Origin: Burkholderiales bacterium
GTDB lineage: Bacteria > Pseudomonadota > Gammaproteobacteria > Burkholderiales > Ga0077523
Direction: 5' to 3'
NCBI GenBank assembly: GCA_019747905.1
Contig: JAIEQG010000034.1
Location: 62,001 to 126,000, forward strand
Length of the DNA: 64,000 nt
Positions 51,516 to 61,135 of the stretch are shown here, in pieces; position 1 is the stretch's first letter, and every line of letters begins with the position of its first letter. Both the position numbers and the translations under genes were made by a program. The notes under the pieces are model-generated. The model was not told the origin of the DNA. It searched no databases and worked only from the letters and a program-made list of their open reading frames with translations.

Positions 51516-53699
51516 TCAGCGCCCGGCAGTCCCGCGGACCTCGAACCGGACCCGGTCGAGTTCGCGTCCTTGCGCGTCGATCAGCGCCAGTTCGAATCGC
51601 CCCGGGTGCGGCTGCCATAGCGCATCTGGAACGGCTTCAGCGGTTGCGCCGACGATGCGCCACTGCAGCGTCGCGTCCGGCACCGAGGCTTCGAAGCGCA
51701 CGCGCTGCGCTGCTGCGGGGATGTCCGGATCGAGAGCGATGATGCTGCCCTCGCCCGGATAGACGATGCGCGCCGCGCTTGGCAACGCGGGCTTGACCTC
51801 CACCTCGGCCACTTCGGTGCCGGCGAGAAACAACTCGTCGCGTTCGGCTTCGATCTCGGGAACGAAACGCACCCGTTGCACGACGACGTCGGCGGGCCGC
51901 ACCGGCGCTGGCGTGCGACCGTCGGACCGATGCAGCGCATTCATGAGATCGAGCCACGCCGGCGCCGCCCCGGAAACGCCGGACACATCGCGCATCGGCG
52001 CGCCGTCGAAATTGCCGACCCACACGCCCACGGTGTAGCGGCGCGAATAGCCGATGCACCAGTTGTCGCGCATGTCCTTGCTGGTGCCGGTCTTCACCGC
52101 GGTCCAGAAGCGGCTGGCGAGCGGATTGTCGAGCCCGAAGGTGACGCTGCGCGCATTCCGGTCGGCCAGGATGTCGCTCACGATGTAGGCGGCCCCGGGG
52201 TCGATGATGGCGGCGCTCTTGCCCGGCGGTGCCGGCAATACGCGCGGCCGGCTCCACTGGCCGGCATTGGCGAGCGCGCGATAGGCGTTGGTGAGCTGCC
52301 AGAGCGTCACGTCGGCGGAGCCCAGCGCCAGCGAGAAGCCGTAGTAGTCACCCGATTCCACTACACCTTCGAAGCCGGCTTCGCGCAGCCGGCCGGCGAA
52401 GCGCTCGGTCCCGACCAGCATCAGCGTGCGCACCGCAGGCACGTTGAGTGACCCCGCGAGGCTCACGCGCACGCTCGCAAGGCCGCGGAATTCGCGGTCG
52501 TAGTTCTGCGGCACGTAGAGGCCGGAGGGCGTGACCAGGTTCGCCGGTGCATCATCGAGGAGCGAAGCGGCGGTCAGTACCCGGTCCTCGATCGCGGTGG
52601 CATACAGGAACGGCTTCAGCGTCGAGCCCGCCTGGCGCGGCGCGCGCACGCCGTCCACGAACGGCGCGCTCGAACCTGCACCGGAATTGCCGACGTAGGC
52701 GAGCACTTCGCCTGACGCGTTGTCCAGGACCAACGCCGCAGCGTCGCGTACCCCACGGTTCGCCAACTGGGCGAGTTGTCGCTGCAGCGTTTCGATGGCG
52801 AAGGTCTGAAGCTGCGCATCCAGCGTGGTCTGCACGCGCCGGGCATCGCGCGTCAGCAGGTCGCGTGCGAGTTGCGGCGCAAGGGCCGGTCGCCCTTCGA
52901 ACTTCGGCGGCTCGGTGAGGCGCGCCGTCGCCAGCGCCTCGAACGCTTCGCACGATGGCGCTCCGGCGAACCCACCTCGAGGTTTGCCTTGAGGGAGGCC
53001 GTGCGCCCCGGCTGCGCCGGCCGCCGGCTCGGAGAGCGGACCGCCCAGGGCTAGCTGGCACGCGCGTTTCGCCACCACCGGCGGCTTCGCGTTCGGACCG
53101 CGCAGCAGCGCTGCGAGGAGTGCGCCTTCGCGTTCGTCGATGCCGGAAGGATCCTTGCCGAACAGGCCACGGGCGGCGGCACCGATACCCACCAGTTCGC
53201 CGCGGAAAGTCGCCAGATTGAGGTACGCCTCGAGGATGCGGCGCTTGGTCCACGCCTTCTCGAGTTCGCCGGCGGCGCGGATCTGGTCCCACTTCTGGGT
53301 GACGGTGCGGCGCTGTCCGGTGGCCCTCAGTTGCGGCTCGAGCATCGCCGCGACCTGCATCGACAGCGTGCTGGCACCTCGAGGCACACCGCGCACCACG
53401 GTATCCACCGCGGCGTCGCCCAGGGCGCGCCAATCCACACCCGAATGCTCGAAGAATCGCTTGTCCTCGGCCCGCAGCACCGCCTCGACCAGCGCCGGTG
53501 ACACCTTGGCGAGCGGCACCCAGGGCAGGCGCCGGACGCGCTCGTCCACGCGCAGCTCGTGGATCACTTCGCCGTGCCGGTCGAGCAGCACCGCTTCGCT
53601 CGGCTGATGGGCACGCTGGACCTCTTCGAACGCCGGGATCGCCGCGTCTGCACGCGACGCCGCGATCAGGAAGGACGCCGCGAGCGCGACCCGTCGCAT
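51516..53699 (-). CDS. pbpC: Penicillin-binding protein 1C
   Basis: 727 residues. Glycosyltransferase 51 domain: EDKRFFEHSGVDW (Glu78) and RGASTLSMQ (108-116). Transpeptidase domain: SxxK at Ser359-Lys362 (STLK), SLN at 417-419 and KTG at 536-538. The C-terminal BiPBP_C domain (about 640-727) is beta-rich. Between the two enzyme domains is a Gly/Ala/Pro-rich insert (about 212-250). The N-terminal hydrophobic stretch (4-19) ends ASRADA and could be a cleavable signal rather than the usual anchor. The ATG overlaps the stop of the alpha-2-macroglobulin gene (ATGA). This pairing is the usual one. Confidence 0.94.
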   Translation of the reverse strand: MRRVALAASFLIAASRADAAIPAFEEVQRAHQPSEAVLLDRHGEVIHELRVDERVRRLPWVPLAKVSPALVEAVLRAEDKRFFEHSGVDWRALGDAAVDTVVRGVPRGASTLSMQVAAMLEPQLRATGQRRTVTQKWDQIRAAGELEKAWTKRRILEAYLNLATFRGELVGIGAAARGLFGKDPSGIDEREGALLAALLRGPNAKPPVVAKRACQLALGGPLSEPAAGAAGAHGLPQGKPRGGFAGAPSCEAFEALATARLTEPPKFEGRPALAPQLARDLLTRDARRVQTTLDAQLQTFAIETLQRQLAQLANRGVRDAAALVLDNASGEVLAYVGNSGAGSSAPFVDGVRAPRQAGSTLKPFLYATAIEDRVLTAASLLDDAPANLVTPSGLYVPQNYDREFRGLASVRVSLAGSLNVPAVRTLMLVGTERFAGRLREAGFEGVVESGDYYGFSLALGSADVTLWQLTNAYRALANAGQWSRPRVLPAPPGKSAAIIDPGAAYIVSDILADRNARSVTFGLDNPLASRFWTAVKTGTSKDMRDNWCIGYSRRYTVGVWVGNFDGAPMRDVSGVSGAAPAWLDLMNALHRSDGRTPAPVRPADVVVQRVRFVPEIEAERDELFLAGTEVAEVEVKPALPSAARIVYPGEGSIIALDPDIPAAAQRVRFEASVPDATLQWRIVGATAEAVPDALWQPHPGRFELALIDAQGRELDRVRFEVRGTAGR

Positions 53700-56600
53700 C
53701 ACGGTGCGACGGTCATGGTCCCGTTGGGCAGCTCGGCGAACATCTCGGGTGCATACATCGCCTCCACCCGCGTCGGGGGCAACGAGAACGTGCCGGGATT
53801 GTTGAGACGCAGCGTGTACTCGACGCTCCATTTGCCCTTCGGTACCAGCCGATAGTAGGCGCGGAACGCCTCGAAGGTACGCTCTTCGAAGGCCGGCCAC
53901 ACCCAGCCCTGGCGCCGTTCGCCGGCAGTGAGAGTCTGCGTGTCGCCGCCCAGCCCGCTGCCGAGGATGCTGGCACCCGCCGGAATCGGATCGCTCACCA
54001 CCACCCACGTCATGTCGCTTTGCGCTTCCAGCTCCAGGCGTACGCGCAGCACATCGCCGCGCCGCCAGTCGCCCCCTGTACCTTCCGTGTGCGACACCGA
54101 TTTCACGACTCGATAGCCACTCGAGAACGGCGCCTTGAGCGGCACGGCCGCGCGGCTTTGCACGGTGACCCAGGGCTTGCCGCCACCCTCCTGTACCAGT
54201 GCGAGTTCGGTCGCTTCACGCGGCCAGTCGAATGCCAGGGCCCCGCCCTTCTCGGACTGCTTCCAGTCGAAGGTCCTGGTTGCAGCCGCGAGCGTGGCAC
54301 GGGTAGTACCGCTCACCGGCTCCGCTTCGAAGGCCGTGGAAAACTTCTCCATCGCGAGCGTGCCCCAGGCGTTCGCCACGGTCGTATTCCAATGACCTCG
54401 CTGTTGCCGGCCGAGACTGCCGCGCACCATGCGCGGCAGGTCCTCGCGCCATTTCGGCTCGTCCATCAGCGCGAGCAGCGCGCGATTGGCGTTCACGTCG
54501 GTCGACACCATCAGCCACCACAGGTAATCGGAGCGCTCCGTGGAGAACCCCATGGTCGTGCCCTGGAAGTCGAGGCGCGAGCGCAGGATCTCCTCGGCGC
54601 GCGCGGCATGGCCTTCGCGACCCGGCAAACTCGTCCAGCGCCTGGCCACGGTCAGCCAGTCGATCACGCCCGAAGTGGGCCAGAGGTTGGGTTCGACGCT
54701 GAACGTGCTGGCCAGCGTCGCTTCCGCTTCCGGGTTGTAGCGGGTGACGGCGTCCAGCGCGGCCACCTTGCGCAGCGCCAGATCCGCGGTCGGCAGTGCC
54801 GAATGGCGCACCACCGAACCACCGACGAAACCGGTGAGGCCGCCGATCATGCGGGTGCGCGCGGCCTCGGGGATTTCCCAACCCGCCTCGTGGCCCAGGG
54901 CGAGCAGGTAGCTCGTCAGCGTGTCGCTGCCCTCGCGCATCGCCGGGAAGTACTTCGCGAGCCCGTCGCGGTCGAGGTATGCCGGCAGCGCCGCCATCAG
55001 CGTGCGCCACGCACTTTCATCGCGCAGCGCCACCGCGACCGAGGCACGCTGCTCGAGACAGGTATACGGGTACCGGGTCATGTACTCGCGCACGCCCGAG
55101 AGCTCGTCGGCGAGACGGCTGCGCAAGTGCACCGACACGCCACCGCGGCCCGGCACGGCATCCTCGGGACGCGCGATCGGCATGGCCATGGTGCCGTCGA
55201 GCTGCAACAGCGTGGCCTGGAACGTGCGCACCGGCACGGCAGGCACCACCTTCTGAGTCACCTTGAGGCTGTCGCCGGCACCGCCGGCGTCGCGGGCCGC
55301 AACCGACCATTGCAGCGACTCGGCGTTGACGGGTGCCACGGCTTCCCAGGTCACGGGGCGCGCTTCGCCGGCGGCCAATTGCACGCTCCTCACCGGCAAA
55401 CCCTGCGGCTCACCCTTCGCTCCGGCCACCGTTGCACTGAGCTCGAGGTCGAGCGGTCGGGTCGAGGCGTTGCGCACCGTGAACGTCGCACCGTAACGGT
55501 CCTGTTCGCGCACGAGCGGCGGCAGGCCGGACAGGAGGATGACGTCCTGGCTGGTGCGGATCGTCGCCTGGCCGGAGCCGAACCAGCTGCTGCCCCGGCT
55601 CGCGATGGCGACGATCCGGAACGCCGACAACGAATCGTTGAGCGGCACCTCCACCTCGGCGCGCCCGCGTTCGTCCAGCTTCACGCGCGCTTTCCACAGC
55701 AGCAACGTGTCGAACAGCTCGCGCGAGGTCTGACGCCCGCCGCCGCCACCGGCGAGCAGTGCCTTGCGTCCGTAGTGTCTGCGCCCCACCACCTGCATCG
55801 CGCCGGTGGCCGTGACCACTTCGATGGGCCGTGCCTGCATCATGGTGTCGAGCAGGCGCCAGGAGTCGTTGGGCAGCAATTCGAGCAAGGCTTCGTCGAC
55901 TGCCGCCACCGCCACTTCACCCCCCTTCACCGCCGCACCGTTCTCGGCCCGTACCACTTCGATGGCGACCTTCGCCTTCTCGCGGACCCGGAACCCGTCC
56001 CGGTCCGGAATCACCTTCACGCGCAGTTCGTGGGTGCGCCAACCGACGTTGATCTCCGCCACGCCCATCCGATAAGCAGGCTTGCCCAGATCCACCAGCG
56101 CCGTGGGCTGCACGTCCGCTGCACGTCCACGCACCGCCAGCACGGAGACGAACACGTTCGGCGCGTAGTGGCCCTTGAGGGGCACCTCGACCACCGGTTC
56201 CCTGCCGGTGAGCGATTTCACGAAACCGTCGATGACGCCCTCGCGCTCCACCGTCACCAGGGCCTTGGCAGCGCGAAACGGCGCGCGCACCTGGAACACC
56301 GCGGTTTCGCCCGGCTCGTAGCGCTTCTTCTCCGGGATCACATCCATGCGATCATCGTTGGCGACGTCGAACCACCATTCGCCATCGCCAGCCACCCACG
56401 CTTCGGCCTTGGCCACGGTCACGTTGCCGGCGGCATCCTGGCCACGGGCTCGCAGGATCATGTTGCCCGACTTCGCGACCGGCGCCTCGCACGAGAGCAA
56501 CCCCTTGTCGTCGGTGCGGCCCTGGCAGAAATCGCCGAGCCGCTTCACTTCGGCACCGTACTCGTAGGCGTAGAACCCGCCGATCAGCCGCTTGCGATGG

Positions 56601-59467
56601 GAGAACTGTTCGCGCTCGAACAGATCCACCGCGACCGCGACACCGGTCAGCGGTCGGCCCGCGGTATCCACCGCCACCACCTTGATCTTCACCTTGTCCT
56701 TCGACAGCGCCCAGCCGTCGGGCTTGACGCCCAGCAGCACGCCGGACGGCCACAACGGCACGCGCGTCGCGCGCGTCAGGATCTCGCCATTGGGGTCGGC
56801 GTACTCCATCTCGGCCGCCAGGTCCTGGGGCACGTCCGACTTGGGGAGACCCTCGATCCGTGCCGCGGCCGCACCGCCACCGTCGAGCGCCAGGACCTGG
56901 GTCTTGAGCGGCCGCACGTTCGGATCGGGTGATGCCGGCGCATCTTCTTCCTCGCCCTCGAAGCCGCCGAAGTTCCACCGCGGCGTTTCCTCCACCCGTC
57001 CCGGCTTCACATCTCCATTGGCGAACACCACGCCGTCGTAGTCGGCGAACGCGACACTCTTCGGCTGCAGCACCGAGCGCAGCTTGACCCGCTGATAGCC
57101 GGCCCCGCCGCCCGAGAGGTAGGCGAGCTGCAGGCCGACCGTCGCTTCGCGGGCGTTGATGAGCGGCAGCGCGGGCGGCTGCACGGTCGCACGCAGCACC
57201 GGCACGCGGAACTCCTCCACCCGGAACGAACCCGACGTGACACCGCGCACGTAGTTTTCGCTGTCGCCCTTCGGCTTCGCCCCGGCGAGCGTGATGGAGT
57301 AGGTGCCGGTCTTCGCGTCCTTCGGCACGGCGAATGACGATTCGGCGATGCCGGCACCGGCGTCCCACTTGAGCGGCAGTTCCCAGCGCTGGTCGGTGCC
57401 CTGATGGGTGATCACCGCCCGCACCGGCAGTTCCCGGGCCGCCGGCAACGCGAATCCACCGCCCGTGTGCAGCCGCGCGAAGTGCTTCATCCCGACCGTA
57501 TCGCCGGCACGCACCAGGGAGCGATCCATCACGGTGGTCATGATCTGCGGGCCCGCCGCACCGTAGGTGCGCAGGTTGAAGCGCCACGGTGCGATACCCT
57601 CGTTCCAGTCGGAGAAGGCGAAGCTCACGTCGTTGCGCAGGCGCGCGGTGACGAACAGCTCCCGATCCCACTCGTGGCGACAGGACGGCAGCGTTTCGCG
57701 CGCCGGCAAGGCCTTCTTCACGCGTGCGATGCCCGACGCGTCGGTGCGGCCCCGGTACAGCACTCGACCCCCGCAATCCTGCACCAGCACTTCGGCATCG
57801 GCCGCCGGCTCGCCGCCATCGAGCGTGGTCACCCAGACGAGCGACGACTCGCGGCCCCACTTGAAATGCACCGCCAGGTTGGTCACCAGCGCTGCCGCCG
57901 ACACATAGTACGGCGCACCATCCTTGAGCAGCGCCTTGCCGAGCTTGGGACTGACCACCTCGACCACGTGCAGGCCCGCGCCCGCCAGGGGAATGCCGAC
58001 CACTTCGAATTCGCGTTCGCCGCCCGGCTTGGGCAGCGTGAACGGCCGCGTGCGATCGGCCGCGTCGAACACGCTGCGCGAAACGTAGCCGTCCTCTTCC
58101 CACCGGGCTTCGCCCGCCTCGAGTCTGCGCAGCCACGCGAGAATCTCCGCAGGCGACTGGACCCGTAGCATCCGTCCGGGCACGCCCGGCGGCTGCTTCG
58201 CCACTTCACCCGTCACGCCGGCCTGCTTGCCGTCGAGAGACCTCTCGACGTTGCGCAACGTGATCGGCAGCGCCGGTTCCGCATTCATCTCGACGATGCC
58301 GAACCGCGCGGCGAATTTCGCGAGCGGTGGTGCCGCGTCGGTCTTGACCGTCAGCGGAAAGCGCCGGGCGTTGGCGAGCGTGCGCCCGGCATCGTCCTTG
58401 AGGCCTTCGGGCAGCACCACCTGGAACGTAGCCCGTTCCGGCAAAGGCGCGGGAAACGCGACGTAGTCCACGAACCCGGAGCGGCGCATGTCATCCCCGA
58501 TCTTCGGCTTCCACACGGGGCCGGCATCGTTCTTGAGCTGGATGCGCTCGGCCGCCGCCACCTCGATCGGCGCCGTGAACGACAGGCTCATGGGCAGCAC
58601 CGGAATGCATTGCGCGTTCGCATTCACCCGCTCGCAGGTGAACTTCGCGGTGAACGCCGGCCGCACCTTGAACGCCAGCGTCTGCGCCTCGCTCGTAGTT
58701 ACGCCGGATGGCGCGGCGATACCCTGACCCCACACGAGGTGCACCTCCGCCTCGGCCGGCAGGCGGCCGCGGCAGGCGAGCAGCACCAGGGGCAGCTTGT
58801 CGTAGTCCCGATTGCGTAAGGCGACTTCGTAGACATCGATCACGCTGCGTCCGCCCGAGATCCCGCGCTTGACGAACAGGCGCGCCATGCGATCGAGGAA
58901 ATCCTGCCGACGCTCGAGGATCGCCTTGCGCTCCGCGCCACTCACGACGCGCACGGGAATGCGCTCGGCGCGACCCGACACGTCGCAATAGGCATGGCGC
59001 AGCACCGTCTCCTCGGTGGCGGGCGCATCGAGCCCGAGGATGAATACCTGGTTCTCGTCCACGGCCTCGTAGCCTTCCCATGGCATGGTCTCGCGGATCG
59101 CCGGCCCGCCGGTGGTGAACGAGAACGCAGCCGGCGCAATGGCGTTGCCGGCGAGATCCTTCGCGTCGGCCTTGAGCGTGAACCGGCAGAGCACGCCGGC
59201 CGGCAGGTCGCGCTCGAAGTCGAACACCCAGTGGCGCGCGTCGGCCCAGCGGCCGCTGCCCTTCTCGGCGCAATCGACGTCGAAGGGCTCCACCAGCCGC
59301 GGATCGCCGAACGGCACCATCGGCGTCGCGAAACGTGCCGTGACCTGCCGCACGTCCTTCACCTCGCCCTGGGGCGCGAACACTTCGACGCCGGGGTCTT
59401 CGGCCGCGTGCGCCGCCGCGCTCACCGCGACGAGCGCGCCGAGCAGACCCGCGACGCCGGTGCGCAT
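53699..59467 (-). CDS. Bacterial alpha-2-macroglobulin (YfhM type)
   Basis: 1922 residues. A signal peptide (1-22, ending AHA) is followed by MG domains. The thioester motif CLEQ is at 1470-1473 inside the alpha-alpha barrel domain, so covalent trapping of attacking proteases is expected. The bait-like region precedes it. Unlike E. coli YfhM there is no lipobox Cys after the signal peptide, so the protein would be soluble in the periplasm unless anchored otherwise. It is coupled to pbpC by an ATGA overlap. The pair is thought to protect and repair the wall after breach of the outer membrane. Confidence 0.95.
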   Translation of the reverse strand: MRTGVAGLLGALVAVSAAAHAAEDPGVEVFAPQGEVKDVRQVTARFATPMVPFGDPRLVEPFDVDCAEKGSGRWADARHWVFDFERDLPAGVLCRFTLKADAKDLAGNAIAPAAFSFTTGGPAIRETMPWEGYEAVDENQVFILGLDAPATEETVLRHAYCDVSGRAERIPVRVVSGAERKAILERRQDFLDRMARLFVKRGISGGRSVIDVYEVALRNRDYDKLPLVLLACRGRLPAEAEVHLVWGQGIAAPSGVTTSEAQTLAFKVRPAFTAKFTCERVNANAQCIPVLPMSLSFTAPIEVAAAERIQLKNDAGPVWKPKIGDDMRRSGFVDYVAFPAPLPERATFQVVLPEGLKDDAGRTLANARRFPLTVKTDAAPPLAKFAARFGIVEMNAEPALPITLRNVERSLDGKQAGVTGEVAKQPPGVPGRMLRVQSPAEILAWLRRLEAGEARWEEDGYVSRSVFDAADRTRPFTLPKPGGEREFEVVGIPLAGAGLHVVEVVSPKLGKALLKDGAPYYVSAAALVTNLAVHFKWGRESSLVWVTTLDGGEPAADAEVLVQDCGGRVLYRGRTDASGIARVKKALPARETLPSCRHEWDRELFVTARLRNDVSFAFSDWNEGIAPWRFNLRTYGAAGPQIMTTVMDRSLVRAGDTVGMKHFARLHTGGGFALPAARELPVRAVITHQGTDQRWELPLKWDAGAGIAESSFAVPKDAKTGTYSITLAGAKPKGDSENYVRGVTSGSFRVEEFRVPVLRATVQPPALPLINAREATVGLQLAYLSGGGAGYQRVKLRSVLQPKSVAFADYDGVVFANGDVKPGRVEETPRWNFGGFEGEEEDAPASPDPNVRPLKTQVLALDGGGAAAARIEGLPKSDVPQDLAAEMEYADPNGEILTRATRVPLWPSGVLLGVKPDGWALSKDKVKIKVVAVDTAGRPLTGVAVAVDLFEREQFSHRKRLIGGFYAYEYGAEVKRLGDFCQGRTDDKGLLSCEAPVAKSGNMILRARGQDAAGNVTVAKAEAWVAGDGEWWFDVANDDRMDVIPEKKRYEPGETAVFQVRAPFRAAKALVTVEREGVIDGFVKSLTGREPVVEVPLKGHYAPNVFVSVLAVRGRAADVQPTALVDLGKPAYRMGVAEINVGWRTHELRVKVIPDRDGFRVREKAKVAIEVVRAENGAAVKGGEVAVAAVDEALLELLPNDSWRLLDTMMQARPIEVVTATGAMQVVGRRHYGRKALLAGGGGGRQTSRELFDTLLLWKARVKLDERGRAEVEVPLNDSLSAFRIVAIASRGSSWFGSGQATIRTSQDVILLSGLPPLVREQDRYGATFTVRNASTRPLDLELSATVAGAKGEPQGLPVRSVQLAAGEARPVTWEAVAPVNAESLQWSVAARDAGGAGDSLKVTQKVVPAVPVRTFQATLLQLDGTMAMPIARPEDAVPGRGGVSVHLRSRLADELSGVREYMTRYPYTCLEQRASVAVALRDESAWRTLMAALPAYLDRDGLAKYFPAMREGSDTLTSYLLALGHEAGWEIPEAARTRMIGGLTGFVGGSVVRHSALPTADLALRKVAALDAVTRYNPEAEATLASTFSVEPNLWPTSGVIDWLTVARRWTSLPGREGHAARAEEILRSRLDFQGTTMGFSTERSDYLWWLMVSTDVNANRALLALMDEPKWREDLPRMVRGSLGRQQRGHWNTTVANAWGTLAMEKFSTAFEAEPVSGTTRATLAAATRTFDWKQSEKGGALAFDWPREATELALVQEGGGKPWVTVQSRAAVPLKAPFSSGYRVVKSVSHTEGTGGDWRRGDVLRVRLELEAQSDMTWVVVSDPIPAGASILGSGLGGDTQTLTAGERRQGWVWPAFEERTFEAFRAYYRLVPKGKWSVEYTLRLNNPGTFSLPPTRVEAMYAPEMFAELPNGTMTVAP

Positions 59468-59472
59468 CGTCG

Positions 59473-59883
59473 CTAGCGCTGCGCGGTGCGGGCGCAGACG
59501 AATTCCAGGGTGGCGAGGCCGGGCGACCCGGGATCGATGCTCTCCCAGATCCGCTTCATCTCGCCCGACGTCCAGATCACCTTGCGCCCCTCGCCGATCA
59601 GCGAGATCGAGATCGCGCGGTGCTGGATACGGTCGCAGTCGTCCTCGACCACGCCCACGGATTCCAGAATGAGGGGCATGCCGGCGGTCCCGCCGATCGG
59701 CTGCGGATTCCGGTAGACCGCACGCTTGGTCGCACGCACCACCTCGCCGTGGCGCGACAGCGTGGCATCGTCGACGAAGTGCTCGGCGTCGTCATCGCCG
59801 CCGACGCGGACCCAATTCTCGGCCAGGCTCGGTCCGGTCACGAACAGGCACGCCGTGGCCGCTGCGATCACCATCCGTTTCAA
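59473..59883 (-). CDS. Small periplasmic protein of the surface-adhesin E type
   Basis: 136 residues. A signal peptide (1-21, ending PSLA) precedes ENWVRVGGDDDAEHFVDDATLSR, which opens the PF16747-like adhesin-E fold. Two cysteines (in VEDDCDRIQ and EFVCART) probably form a disulfide. It lies 5 bp before the alpha-2-macroglobulin gene in the same orientation and may be co-transcribed. The function of this widespread family is not settled. Confidence 0.75.
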   Translation of the reverse strand: MKRMVIAAATACLFVTGPSLAENWVRVGGDDDAEHFVDDATLSRHGEVVRATKRAVYRNPQPIGGTAGMPLILESVGVVEDDCDRIQHRAISISLIGEGRKVIWTSGEMKRIWESIDPGSPGLATLEFVCARTAQR

Positions 59884-59950
59884 GTGCCGCCCTCCCTCTG
59901 CTCGCTCCGGCCGTGAAGATACCCGAGGCCGGAAAACCGCGATACCGGCC

Positions 59951-61135
59951 TCACAGATACACGATCAGGAACGCGATCACCGCGGCGACCGCCACGACAC
60001 CCGTGAGCAGCAGGGCGTCGGTCTTGCGCTGCACCCGGTCGATGCGCTTGCGCGTGGTCCGGGCGAGCGTCGCGGCGCGCGCCGCCAGGGTCGCACTGCC
60101 GTCGTCCATCCCGGTGCGTTCCGCCAGGTGCTCGAGGTACGCGAGCGCCACGGCCGCATCGAACCGGCGCGACACGGGCAGCCGGACGGCCGCATCCGTA
60201 CCCGCGAGCGTGTTGCCGCCGGAGATCGTGCGGCTGCCATCGGCGGCGGCACCCGGCGGATCGAGCCGGATGGTGGCATCGTTGGACGCCACCGCCGCCA
60301 GTTGCGAAACCTCGTAGCGGCAGGCGAGCAGATCGGCCTGCAATTCCGCGGCAGTCTGGTAGCGGTCCGCCGGATCCTTCGCGAGCGCCTTGGCGAGCAC
60401 CAGATCGACCATCTCCGGCACCGCCCTGTTGGTCACGCTGGGCGGAGGCGGCACCACGGTCGACACGTTGTACAGGAGCTGCGTCACGTCCTTGCCCGCG
60501 AACGGCGGCGCGCCGGTCAGCATCTCGTAGAGCACTATCCCGAGCGAGAAGATGTCGGAACGCCGGTCGACGGTGCCGCCCATCGCCTGCTCGGGCGACA
60601 TGTACTTGGGCGATCCGAGCAGCATGCCGGTCTGGGTCTTGACGTCGGAGATCCACAGGCGCGCGATGCCGAAATCCATGATCTTCACCTGCCCGCCACG
60701 CAGGATCATGATGTTCGCGGGCTTGATGTCGCGATGCACCACGCCGCGTTCATGCGCGTAGGAAAGGGCGTCGGCCACCTGGCCGACGATGTCGAGCGCC
60801 CGTTCCACGCTGATGCTCTCGGTGGCGAGCAGATGGCGCAGCTCGGTGCCTTCCAGCAGTTCCATGGCCATCCAGACCATGCCGCCCTCGCGGCCGACAT
60901 CGTGGATGGTGATGATGGCCGGATGGTTGAGCCCACCCGCCGCCTTCGCCTCCTGATAGAAGCGCGCCTCGGAACGTTCGCGCTCTTCGGGGTCGGCGGA
61001 CAAGGCGATGGTCTTCACCGCCACGGTCCGGTCCAGTACCGGATCGAGGGCCCGGTAGACCACCCCCATGGCACCGCGGCCCAACTCGGAATCGATCAAA
61101 TACCGCCCGAACCGATCCGGCGTCTCGTCGATCAT
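59951..61135 (-). CDS. Membrane-anchored Ser/Thr protein kinase
   Basis: 394 residues from the ATG at 61135, which overlaps the stop of the upstream gene by one base (TGATG); the GTG one codon earlier is also possible. Complete Hanks-type kinase: Gly loop LGRGAMGVVYRA, Lys41, HRD 134-136 and DFG 154-156, with SPKYMSPEQAMGG in the activation segment. A linker (about 280-370) leads to a single C-terminal membrane helix (about 375-394) with almost nothing beyond, so the kinase faces the cytoplasm without an external sensor. It is coupled to the cyclase-PEGA-like gene. Confidence 0.92.
   Translation of the reverse strand: MIDETPDRFGRYLIDSELGRGAMGVVYRALDPVLDRTVAVKTIALSADPEERERSEARFYQEAKAAGGLNHPAIITIHDVGREGGMVWMAMELLEGTELRHLLATESISVERALDIVGQVADALSYAHERGVVHRDIKPANIMILRGGQVKIMDFGIARLWISDVKTQTGMLLGSPKYMSPEQAMGGTVDRRSDIFSLGIVLYEMLTGAPPFAGKDVTQLLYNVSTVVPPPPSVTNRAVPEMVDLVLAKALAKDPADRYQTAAELQADLLACRYEVSQLAAVASNDATIRLDPPGAAADGSRTISGGNTLAGTDAAVRLPVSRRFDAAVALAYLEHLAERTGMDDGSATLAARAATLARTTRKRIDRVQRKTDALLLTGVVAVAAVIAFLIVYL

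Noticed and set aside
53498..56932. A 1144-codon plus-strand open frame antisense to the alpha-2-macroglobulin gene
   Set aside because: Same shadow effect; the real gene has signal peptide, domains and thioester motif.
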